Notes under the pieces: model-generated
Databases searched by the model: none
What the model was told of the DNA's origin: nothing
What the model saw: the letters and a program-made list of their open reading frames with translations, nothing else
Part shown: positions 5,973 to 11,518 of the stretch, one piece after another
Layout: each line of letters opens with the position of its first letter
Position numbering within the stretch: position 1 is the stretch's first letter
Assembly (NCBI GenBank): GCA_026770585.1
Contig: MU646309.1
Location: forward strand, 713,631 to 725,836
DNA length: 12,206 nt
DNA from: Baffinella frigidus
Lineage: Eukaryota > Cryptophyceae > Cryptomonadales > Baffinellaceae
Reading direction: 5' to 3'
Made by a program: the position numbers and the translations under genes

Positions 5973-6073
5973 TCCCTTAAGTGGCGACGCGGTCAAATTT
6001 GACCGCACAGAGATCGTAGGCAGGTCCTAGGACCCTACCGTAGGGTATATAAGCCTAATCGCCACTTAAGGGG
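5973..6073 (+). mobile_element. F2 element, copy 1 (about 101 bp)
   Basis: Ends TTCCCTTAAGTGGCGA and TCGCCACTTAAGGGG form the TIR. Just inside the left end lies a perfect 18-bp palindrome GCGGTCAAATTTGACCGC (5989-6006). Then come CAGGTCCTAGGACCCTACCG and TAGGGTATATAAGCC. An F1 copy begins 15 bp downstream. Confidence 0.85.
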
Positions 6074-6087
6074 TATACAGGGTGTGG

Positions 6088-6209
6088 TACAGGGATACCT
6101 CGCTCAAAAAAAAACACAACCCCCTGGGACACTACAGTAGACCTATTCCTAGGGCCCTTTGCTGGTCCGGGGGGGGGGGGGGCTTTCTTGTGAGCGAGGT
6201 ACTCATGTA
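6088..6209 (+). mobile_element. F1 element, copy 4 (118 bp plus TA)
   Basis: TA on both sides. Ends CAGGGATACCTCGCTC and GAGCGAGGTACTCATG are diverged but recognisable. An A run replaces ATAAGAAA on the left arm, and the right arm has a 13-14 G run against CCCCC on the left. The oldest-looking F1 copy, judging from its mismatches. Confidence 0.85.
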
Positions 6210-6261
6210 GGTAGGCCCGCTTTGGGATGGGGTTCCTGAGGCGGTCCTCAGATGGCACATG

Positions 6262-6379
6262 TACAGGGGTACCTCGCTCATGAGACACGCCCACCCCCTA
6301 GGACCACCATAGGGCCCTAGGCATCGGCCTGATAGGGACTTAGGGGGGCGCGGTTTCTTATGAGCGAGGTACCCCTGTA
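6262..6379 (-). mobile_element. F1 element, copy 5 (114 bp plus TA)
   Basis: TA-flanked, ends CAGGGGTACCTCGCTCAT and its complement perfect over 18 bp. Reverse interior orientation, with a slightly shortened centre (CATCGGCCTGATAGGGAC). Confidence 0.9.
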
Positions 6380-6426
6380 GTCGAAAAAAAGGCCTCAGAC
6401 GCCGTAGGTGCTTGTGGGGGAGGCCT

Positions 6427-6528
6427 ATCCCTTAAGTGGCGAGTAGGCTCATACGCCCTACTGTAGGGCCCTAGGACCTGCCTAGGGCGAGTTAGGGCGA
6501 TTAATCGCCCGTCCGCCACTTAAGGGAT
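6427..6528 (-). mobile_element. F2 element, copy 2 (102 bp)
   Basis: TIR ATCCCTTAAGTGGCGA against CCGCCACTTAAGGGAT. It lies in reverse orientation relative to copies 1 and 3: the palindromic slot is next to the right end and holds GGGCGATTAATCGCCC (6495-6510), a perfect 16-bp palindrome unrelated in sequence to that of copy 1. The remaining interior aligns with copy 3 after reversal. Confidence 0.85.
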
Positions 6529-6549
6529 GTCTGGGAGCCTGGGACCGCC

Positions 6550-6733
6550 ATGCCACAGGAGGCGGAGCAAATAACCATTTTAAAACCCGGGGTGCGGTAC
6601 AAGTGAGGCAGTGTGTAGTAATTTTTATATGTTTGGTCACGTGACCGCCCGCTTTTCGGGCGGCCACGTGACCAACTCCGTACATAACGCCTACATTCGA
6701 CATCTAAAAAGGGTGCTTGGGTAGCCTCGAGTA
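6550..6733. mobile_element. F6-like element, diverged copy 2
   Basis: The right part AAAAAGGGTGCTTGGGTAGC, CTCG corresponds to the F6 terminus; the left end (CAGGAGGCGGAGC, then ATTTTAAAA) is badly diverged. The centre is well preserved: GTGTAGTAATTTTTAT (6612-6627) and a 39-bp hairpin (6635-6673) with stem GGTCACGTGACCGCCCG, one mismatch, loop CTTTT. The left boundary is approximate. Confidence 0.6.
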
Positions 6734-6824
6734 ATTTTGTACCCCTCCGCGCGCCTCGCAGCGAGAGACACAGCGGCAGCTTGTGCAAACGTTTAATAAA
6801 TGCAAGTCATCAATCCGCGCTTGA

Positions 6825-6901
6825 CCACACGAGAATGCAAGAGGGGCCTATTTAAAACCAAAATAATTTCATATGTAGCATTTGTGTAGTAACTTTCATT
6901 G
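6825..6901 (+). mobile_element. F5 element, half copy
   Basis: Starts with CCACACGAGAATGCAAG and AGGGGCCTATTTAAAACC, continues to CATTTGTGTAGTAACTTTCA, then loses similarity before the CACGTG hairpin. Orientation matches the reverse complement of 14-205. No right terminus is found, so this is a truncated copy. Confidence 0.7.
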
Positions 6902-6988
6902 CCCTTGGAGCCACTGAAGCCCTCGAGCGGGACCTTTCCACCCCGTGTGTTCTGCACTACAATTGCCCAAGAGCATAGAGACCTGCAT
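6902..6988. other. Unclassified spacer
   Basis: No repeat or reading frame of note between the truncated F5 and F2 copy 3. Confidence 0.4.
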
Positions 6989-7091
6989 ATCCCTTAAATG
7001 GCCAGGGGGTCAAACATGACCCCCGACAGGTCCTAGGCAGGTCCTAGGGCCCTACGGTAGGACGTATGAGCCTACTGGGCACTTAAGGGAA
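6989..7091 (+). mobile_element. F2 element, copy 3 (about 103 bp)
   Basis: Ends ATCCCTTAAATGGCC and GGGCACTTAAGGGA. The palindromic slot holds GGGGGTCAaacaTGACCCCC (7005-7024). Then CAGGTCCTAGGCAGGTCCTA, GGGCCCTACGGTAGGACG and TATGAGCCTAC. It abuts F1 copy 6 with essentially no spacer. Confidence 0.85.
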
Positions 7092-7092
7092 A

Positions 7093-7191
7093 CATGGGGT
7101 ACCTCGCTCATAAGAAAGCGCCCCCCCCTAGGAACACTGTAGGGCCCTGGGAATAGGTCTACTGTAGGGTCCTGGGGGGGGGCGGTTCCTC
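7093..7191 (-). mobile_element. F1 element, copy 6, right end missing
   Basis: Left end CATGGGGTACCTCGCTCATA (one inserted T, no TA), reverse interior, G run and CGGTTCCTC, then similarity stops before the right TIR. Either the end was deleted or it was replaced by the downstream unique sequence. Confidence 0.8.
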
Positions 7192-7422
7192 GTGCAAACA
7201 GCTCTATCAGAGACCTGCACACGAAAGGAAGCATGGCCTTTCTGCAGGATACGTTCCGGTGTCCGCCTATGTTGGGAGCTGCAAGAACCTAAAGGACCTA
7301 AAGGACATCACTTCATCGCAGCGCCCCGAAGCAGTTCAGTTGTTCTACTTTATTATCTCGCTCAATCAGTATCCTCCACCACTCTCCTGCACCACTGAAC
7401 CGTCAGATGCCTTGACGCGGCC
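7192..7422. other. Unclassified stretch without repeats
   Basis: About 230 bp with no match elsewhere in the window apart from a small CTAAAGGAC duplication near 7290-7308. Short overlapping frames on the + strand (for example 7259-7462) run into F1 copy 7 and show no recognisable motif, so no gene is called. It could be unique host DNA. Confidence 0.4.
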
Positions 7423-7544
7423 TACAGGGGCACCTCGCTCACAGGAAACTGCCTCCTCCTAGGACCCTACAGTAGGACTATGCCTAGGGTCCTACGGTGG
7501 TCCTAGGGGGGGGGGGGGGGTCTTGTGAGCGAGGTACCCCTGTT
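7423..7544 (+). mobile_element. F1 element, copy 7
   Basis: TA on the left, TT on the right. Ends CAGGGGCACCTCGCTCA and GAGCGAGGTACCCCTG. The right arm contains a 15-G run (7506-7520), the longest in the window, where the left arm has CCTCCTCC. Forward orientation. Confidence 0.9.
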
Positions 7545-7545
7545 C

Positions 7546-7900
7546 CTACTTCTCCGACAGACTCCCAGAGCACCTCTCAAAAAGACGAAACTCCACCGTT
7601 ACTTGAGATAACGAGGTTCCACTGCTGCTTCGAGACGTCCCACTTAATGCCACAAGCTAACGCCAACGGACCCCTTAGCCTACGGTAGGAACCCCCCCTC
7701 CTCCTACGACGTTTAAAACAAAAAGGTCTTTTAAAAGTCGTAGGAGGGGTGCTTCTACCGTAGGCAATCCGTAGGCTCTAAGTACCTCGCTGGCGTTAGC
7801 TTTTTACATGAGGTGGACAGCGCTCTCGGGGATCGACTCCCTTCGTAACCCGCTGCCTACCTACTTATCTCACAGACTCTCAGAGCACCTCTCAAAAAAA
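7546..7900 (+). repeat. Direct repeat pair of about 39 bp flanking F17
   Basis: CTACTTCTCCGACAGACTCC then AGAGCACCTCTCAAAAA (7546-7584) recurs at 7861-7900 with about five changes. The 276 bp between contain hairpin F17. F1 copy 7 lies just before the first copy and F4 copy 3 just after the second, so the pair marks a local duplication. Confidence 0.7.
7655..7801. mobile_element. Fold-back element, family F17 (147 bp)
   Basis: Ends AGCTAACGCCA (7655-7665) and TGGCGTTAGCT (7791-7801) are perfectly inverted. Arms continue with CCTACGGTAG, a C/G-rich piece, CCTCCTACGAC and TTTTAAAA towards a short centre. The right arm carries an extra copy of CCGTAGGCAAT, forming the R-type hairpin motif seen at 704 and 1561. 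Confidence 0.75.
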
Positions 7901-7910
7901 AGGAGCCCTC

Positions 7911-8035
7911 CCACGCGAGAATGATCGAGGGAAACCGACGCCTTATCCACGACAGATCTGTCGTGGTTGACTTAGGAATTCAAGAGGTTTCCCTTGAAAG
8001 ATGTCAAAAGTGAAGTTTCGATCAGGCTGGCGCGG
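7911..8035 (+). mobile_element. Fold-back element, family F4, copy 3 (125 bp)
   Basis: Aligns with F4 copies 1 and 2 through GAAACCGACGCCTTATCCAC, GTTGACTTA and GAAAGATGTCAAAAGTG. The termini have changed together: CCACGCGAGAATGATCGA on the left and TCGATCAGGCTGGCGCGG on the right still pair. The central palindrome is CGACAGATCTGTCG, with both sides changed relative to copy 1. Confidence 0.8.
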
Positions 8036-8056
8036 TCTGGGGATCACGCCCCGCCT

Positions 8057-8186
8057 GACTTGCAGCACTAATCAAATTTAATTAGTAGGCCTCATTAAAT
8101 TTACTATGCCCCGACTAGTTTTTCCAATTCAACCTCCTATTGAAAAGGAACCGATTCAGTTATCTTCCGAGATGGACTTGCAGCAC
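8057..8186 (-). mobile_element. F8 fragment between 12-bp direct repeats
   Basis: GACTTGCAGCAC occurs at 8057-8068 and 8175-8186. Between them, 8069-8174 matches the right two thirds of the F8 element at 10858-11193 (TTTAATTAG..GGCCT, AAATTTACTATGC, CCTATTGAAAAGGAAC, TTATCTTCCGAGATG) but lacks F8's left terminus and the F9 insert. The fragment reaches to the right terminus within about four bases. Confidence 0.8.
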
Positions 8187-8362
8187 GACTCCAGCACCTC
8201 CACCTCCTGAGACCACAGCCACCCCACCGCGTCAGAGAGTGGGGGTGCCAACACAGCCTGTCTCCACCCCCCCCTCCCTCCCTCCATAACGCCCTCCATC
8301 CACGAGTCATGAGTGAAACGGTCCCTAGTGCAGAACAGCCAGCCAAGGAGGGCAGTCGCCGA
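8187..8362. other. Unclassified spacer
   Basis: Has CCACCCCACCGCGTCAG near 8219, partly repeated at 8618-8635, and C-rich CCCTCCCTCCCTCC. A 141-codon minus-strand frame (8137-8562) spans this spacer, the F8 fragment and most of F3 copy 2, has no recognisable domain, and is not called. Confidence 0.4.
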
Positions 8363-8533
8363 CCACTTAGCAGCGGCCGAGTTCCTTTTCCCCTTGAATT
8401 CAAGGTGAAATTCTGGTTAGGTTCCAGGGCAATGGATAAGATTCTGGTTAGGTTCCAGGGCAATGGATAAGATGCTGGTACACATAGTCTAGATGGACTG
8501 TATCCGTAAAGCGCCCGGTGCCTGCTGAGTTGG
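8363..8533 (-). mobile_element. Fold-back element, family F3, copy 2 (171 bp)
   Basis: Reverse-orientation copy of 511-649 with ends CCACTTAGCAGCGGCCGAG and the weaker CTGCTGAGTTGG. It is about 31 bp longer because ATTCTGGTTAGGTTCCAGGG plus CAATGGATAAG is present twice in perfect tandem (8410-8440 and 8441-8471), whereas copy 1 has a single unit. Confidence 0.8.
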
Positions 8534-8642
8534 AGGGCGGTTATGGAGGCAGGGGCTGTCAAGAATTCACTTTTGAAAGTTCGTTTTTGCCCTGGGTCAA
8601 CTTAAAAAGGTGTTGGTGCCACCCCACCGCGTTAGCGACAAC

Positions 8643-8770
8643 TACAGGGGTACCTCGCTCATAAGAAACCGCCTCCTCCTAGAACCATGCAGTAGGCCTG
8701 TGCCTAGGACCCTATGGTGGTCCTAGGGGCGGGAGGGGGGGCGTTTTCTTATGAGCGAGGTACCCCTGTA
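8643..8770 (+). mobile_element. F1 element, copy 8 (124 bp plus TA)
   Basis: TA on both sides, perfect 23-bp TIR CAGGGGTACCTCGCTCATAA and onward. Forward interior (GCAGTAGGCCTGTGCCTAGG). Slightly longer than the others because of an expanded G-rich region in the right arm. Confidence 0.9.
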
Positions 8771-8838
8771 CGCGTTTCCTCGGATCGCAAACAGCATGGG
8801 CGGCATGACCTACGCTAGACCTGAGGGGAGGCAATCGC

Positions 8839-8919
8839 AAAAGTCAACTCCCCGTGCCTTCAAGTCAACTTATGCCAACTTCCAACTCAGAGTTGGAACT
8901 TGCAAGGGAGTTGACTTTT
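8839..8919. mobile_element. Short inverted repeat, family F18 (81 bp)
   Basis: AAAAGTCAACTCCC (8839-8852) pairs with GGGAGTTGACTTTT (8906-8919). The centre contains TTCCAACTCAGAGTTGGAA, a second palindrome. AAGTCAACT recurs inside. The arm sequence resembles the inner arms of F14 (AAGTCAATTCCCC), suggesting a shared ancestry. Confidence 0.7.
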
Positions 8920-8998
8920 GATTGACCACCATCACGTCTAAAGTGGATATGACACCCTCCCGGCGCAGGCATCCCACCAAACCTGAACCCGAGCACTG

Positions 8999-9147
8999 CC
9001 ACGCAGGGCTGGAGGGGGGCGTATTCAAAAGTCATTTTTTAGGGGAAACGGTATTAAAAAGTCGTTTTTTATACGAAAACGGCTCCACGAACGACCCAAT
9101 GGCGCCAAGAACGACCCTGGAATACCCCGCCCAAGAGCCTGGCGTGG
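8999..9147 (+). mobile_element. Fold-back element, family F10, copy 1 (149 bp)
   Basis: Left end CCACGCAGGGCTGGAGG and right end AAGAGCCTGGCGTGG are imperfectly inverted, followed inward by GTATTC and GAATAC. Inside are two tandem units of ATTCAAAAGTCATTTTTT type and two of GGCTCCAAGAACG type, which recur in copy 2 at 10387-10538. A short frame (8922-9200) covers it, but the two copies do not conserve a reading frame. Confidence 0.75.
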
Positions 9148-9296
9148 TGATTCGATCTCACCCTCACCCTACGACCAATGGGGCGGTGCGTAGTGAGTAA
9201 GTTGATAACCAGAAGGTTACGCCAAATCGGCGTTACGTTAGGACCTGTTCACAGGACTTAATAAAGAGGGGTACCAAACAGACCAGAACAAGGTGG
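9148..9296. other. Unclassified spacer
   Basis: Only short hairpins are seen (ACGCCAAATCGGCGT near 9220; CCTGTTCACAGG near 9244). No recognised feature. Confidence 0.4.
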
Positions 9297-9418
9297 TACA
9301 GGGGTACCTCGCTCATAAGAAACCAACCTCCCCTAGGACCCTACAGTAGGCCTATGCATAGGGCCCTTTGGTGGTCCTATGGGGGGGGGCAGTTTCGTAT
9401 GAGCGAGGTAACCCTGTA
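9297..9418 (+). mobile_element. F1 element, copy 9 (118 bp plus TA)
   Basis: TA on both sides, ends CAGGGGTACCTCGCTCATAA and ATGAGCGAGGTAACCCTG (one insertion-like change). Forward interior CTACAGTAGGCCTATGC and AGGGCCCTTTGGTGG. G run of 9 in the right arm. Confidence 0.9.
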
Positions 9419-9484
9419 GCGCAACGGAAAGGGCGAAACCTGATCCGCTCGGAAGCGAACGGCCCACTCGCTTCCGCACTCCTG

Positions 9485-9930
9485 GCACCTGCCAGGCGCA
9501 CGCTCGTCGTCAGACTCGACGTTTTGCGTCCCGACGAGGCCAGGCGGACCAGATGTGTTTGCCCTGTCACACGAGTCCAGGCTAGATGTGTTACCTGCAT
9601 CAGTTCATTTTCGATAGGATGTTGATAGGAGAAATTAGTTAAGGCGTAGTAAATTTAATTAGGCTTCTGGATCCCGCATCTGCGGGGCCGGGCGGGGGTT
9701 GAGTCCCGACGAGGCAAGGCAGGCCAGATGTGTTTGCCCTTTCACACAAGTGCAGGCCAGATTTGATGTTTCATGCGAGTTGCATGGCTGTTGAGGGGTT
9801 GCAAGGTACAGGTAGGGCAGATCATGCTACTTCCAGGGATCACATCTCGGAAGATACCTGCATCACTTCATTTTCAATTAATCAGTTCTTTTTCAGGGTT
9901 CGGGGGTTGCACCTGCCAGGCGCACGCTCG
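9485..9930 (+). repeat. Permuted direct repeats A-B-C-B-C-A
   Basis: Unit A (GCACCTGCCAGGCGCACGCT) at 9485-9506 and 9909-9930. Unit B (GTCCCGACGAGGC, then CCAGATGTGTTTGCCCT) at 9528-9582 and 9703-9760. Unit C (ACCTGCATCA, TTCATTTTC) at 9593-9611 and 9856-9875. The order A-B-C-B-C-A fits a tandem duplication followed by rearrangement. Unit C is part of an F8-related sequence. Confidence 0.7.
9593..9668 (+). mobile_element. F8 fragment with an unfilled F9 site
   Basis: ATCAGTTCATTTTCGATAGG, then GAAATTAGTT and GTAGTAAATTTAATTAGGC match the reverse complement of F8 (8069-8174 and 11109-11180). At the position where the F8 copy at 10858 carries F9 between two TA, this copy has a single TA (9660-9661) with continuous flanking sequence. 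Confidence 0.65.
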
Positions 9931-9942
9931 CCGGTGAGCGTT

Positions 9943-10272
9943 GAGTCAGGGTTCATGGTTCAGGGTTCAGGACTTCAGGTTCAGGGTGCAAGGTTCAGGA
10001 CTTCAGGGTTCAGGGTGCAGGGTGCAGGGTGCAGGGTTCAGGATTCAGGGTTCAGGGTGCAGGGTGCAGGGTTGAGGGTGCAGGGTTGAGGGTTGAGGGT
10101 CCAGGGTTCAGGGTTCAGGGTTCAGGGTTCAGGGTTGAGGGTTGAGGATTGAGGGTTGAGGGTCGAGGGTCGAGGGTGCAGGGTGCAGGGTCCAGGGTTC
10201 AGGGTTCAGGACTTCAGGTTGAGGGTGCAAGGTTGAGGGTTGAGGGTTGAGGGTGCAGGGTTGAGGGTCCAG
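9943..10272 (+). repeat. Degenerate telomere-like heptamer array (TTCAGGG, TTGAGGG, TGCAGGG)
   Basis: About 330 bp of seven-base units of the form TNNAGGG/TTSAGGG, G-rich strand on +. TTCAGGG, TTGAGGG and TGCAGGG dominate, with TCCAGGG and TCGAGGG; canonical TTTAGGG is absent. Irregular blocks with ACTTCAGG near 9972, 9996 and 10211 hint at local duplications. The reading frames crossing it are artefacts. Confidence 0.9.
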
Positions 10273-10386
10273 GAGGCCGGGCAAACCGAGAGCGGTTGAG
10301 ATGCAGAAGCTCGACGGATCCGTTACTCGCTCGCCGAAGCACCAAAAAGTCCGCGACAAACCTGGCAACACGTCCGTCACACGTCA

Positions 10387-10538
10387 CCACGCGGGGCTGG
10401 AGGGTGAGGGTATTCAAAAGTCATGTTTTGGAAGGAAAAAGGTATTCAAAAGTCATTTTTCACCAGAAAACGGCTCCAAGAACGCGCTAATGGCTCCAAG
10501 AACGCGCTTGGAATACCCTACCCAAGAGCCTGGCGTGG
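10387..10538 (+). mobile_element. Fold-back element, family F10, copy 2 (152 bp)
   Basis: CCACGCGGGGCTGGAGGG to AAGAGCCTGGCGTGG, aligning with copy 1 throughout: two GTATTCAAAAGTCAT units, GAAAACGGCTCCAAGAACGC repeated as GGCTCCAAGAACGCGC, and GGAATACCC. Directly followed by the 20-bp tandem repeat. Confidence 0.75.
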
Positions 10539-10540
10539 AT

Positions 10541-10709
10541 AGGTGGACGAACACGTCACTAGGTGGACCAACACGTCGATAGGTGGACGAACACGGCAAT
10601 AGGTGGACGAACACGTCAATAGGTAGACGAACACGTCACTAGGTGGATGAACATGTCAAAAGGTGGACGAACACGTCAATAGGTGGACGAACACGTCGAT
10701 AGGTGGACG
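10541..10709 (+). repeat. 20-bp tandem repeat, eight units plus a partial
   Basis: Units of AGGTGGACGAACACGTCAAT start every 20 bp exactly from 10541 to 10681, with a ninth partial unit to 10709. Variation is concentrated in the last two to four bases (CACT, CGAT, CAAT, CAAA). No insertions or deletions across 160 bp. A period of 20 is not a codon multiple. Confidence 0.95.
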
Positions 10710-10857
10710 CTGCGGCGGAGGACGCGGCGCACGTGCACAACACGTCCACACCACGTCCGTAGTTCGTGCGTGTGGGATTCAGTGCGTGCGGGAGCTTCGG
10801 GCGAACAAAGAGATAGTGCAACGCGCGGCCCGATGTCCCCAAAGCTATTGCCGCGGA
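10710..10857. other. Unclassified GC-rich spacer
   Basis: Shows ACACGTCCACACCACGTCCG, a loose echo of the neighbouring tandem repeat in the opposite sense, and otherwise nothing recognised. Confidence 0.4.
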
Positions 10858-11193
10858 ATTTCATCTCAGAAGATAACTGAATCAGTTCCCTAATTAGCAA
10901 TTTCATTTAATTAGGAGGCCTAGAGCCATTCCGGTAGGACTTGTTGCGTTTTCGACATCGAGATTTCAAGATTTCAGACTTCAAAAAGGTTTTAAAGGGC
11001 GTAAAATGTTTTAAAACACACCGTTTCAAATCTCATGATACAAATGAAGTCTCGAAGTCTCGAAGTCTCGAAATCGAAAACGCGACAAGTCCTACCGGAA
11101 TAGCTCTATTAAAATTTACTATGCTCTAACCATTTTTTCCTATTCAAACTCCTATTGAAAAGGAACTGATTCACTTATCTTCCGAGATGAAAT
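10858..11193 (+). mobile_element. Fold-back element, family F8, full copy carrying F9
   Basis: The left TIR ATTTCATCTCAGAAGATAAC then TGAATCAGTTCC (10858-10889) pairs with the right TIR (11162-11193), about 32 bp with few mismatches. Removing the F9 insert leaves about 150 bp. Fragments of F8 lacking F9 occur at 8069-8174 and 9593-9668. No coding content. Confidence 0.85.
10921..11108. mobile_element. Fold-back element, family F9, nested in F8, TA-flanked
   Basis: Core 10923-11106 (184 bp) with TIR GAGCCATTCCGGTAGGACTT against AAGTCCTACCGGAATAGCTC. TA stands on each side (10921-10922, 11107-11108). Arms extend about 60 bp and include three 9-bp CTTCGAGAC-type units in each arm, more diverged on the left. 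The centre is GTTTTAAA..TTTTAAAAC. A TA duplication is typical of Tc1/mariner-type transposition, so F9 is probably a MITE of that kind. Confidence 0.85.
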
Positions 11194-11325
11194 GTCCAGC
11201 GGCCAGGGCGGCAGTCGGGCGGGGCAGGCAGAGGTGAAATTCAACCCCGAGCGATCACCGCACGCAGCACGCCCCCCCTAGGGTGGGTCCATCTAGTCTC
11301 CTGGTGGCCTGCCAGATGAACCCAA
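11194..11325. other. Unclassified spacer
   Basis: GC-rich, with CCCCCCCTAGGG near 11273 resembling the F1 arm fragment but no TIR. Nothing else recognised. Confidence 0.4.
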
Positions 11326-11450
11326 TCCGGGAACAAGTATTTTCCTTTTACAAGCTGGCAATGAAAATTACTACACAACGGGTCACGTGACCCGCAAATG
11401 TGTAGTAATTTTCACTGCCAGCTTTTTAAAGGAAAATACTTGTTCCCGGA
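11326..11450. mobile_element. Near-perfect hairpin element, family F7 (125 bp)
   Basis: Arms of about 60 bp from TCCGGGAACAAGTATTTTCC meet at a central CGGGTCACGTGACCCG, with almost no loop and one or two indels. Each arm contains GAAAATTACTACAC (or its complement), the motif shared with F5 and F6. With almost no mismatches, this is either recent or kept symmetric by a conversion-like process. Confidence 0.85.
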
Positions 11451-11518
11451 TGAAACCACCCCAGCGCCCTGCAGAAAGCAACGCAGTAGACAAGTAATGT
11501 GAGCCGACCGAGGGTCGC

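Noticed and set aside
6088-6120. A-run in F1 copy 4 as a retroposon poly-A tail
   Set aside because: It lies inside the left arm of a TA-flanked TIR element and replaces ATAAGAAA; not at an element end.
7259-7462. Small + strand frame in the repeat-free stretch
   Set aside because: 67 codons, runs into F1 copy 7, no motif, a competing frame overlaps it, and no splice or transcription evidence can be seen.
8137-8562. Minus-strand open frame of 141 codons, the longest in the window
   Set aside because: It spans an F8 fragment, a spacer and an F3 element, has no recognisable domain, and would be explained by GC-rich composition.
9676-9712. Possible tRNA-like T arm (GGGGGTTGAGTCCCGAC) next to the hairpin CCCGCATCTGCGGG
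   Set aside because: No acceptor stem, D arm or anticodon arm can be fitted around it; it overlaps repeat unit B.
9730-10417. Frames over the heptamer array with repeating peptides
   Set aside because: The heptamer repeat cycles through all three frames and lacks stops; artefact.
10541-10709. CRISPR-like regular array
   Set aside because: Units are contiguous 20-mers without unique spacers, and the context is eukaryotic.
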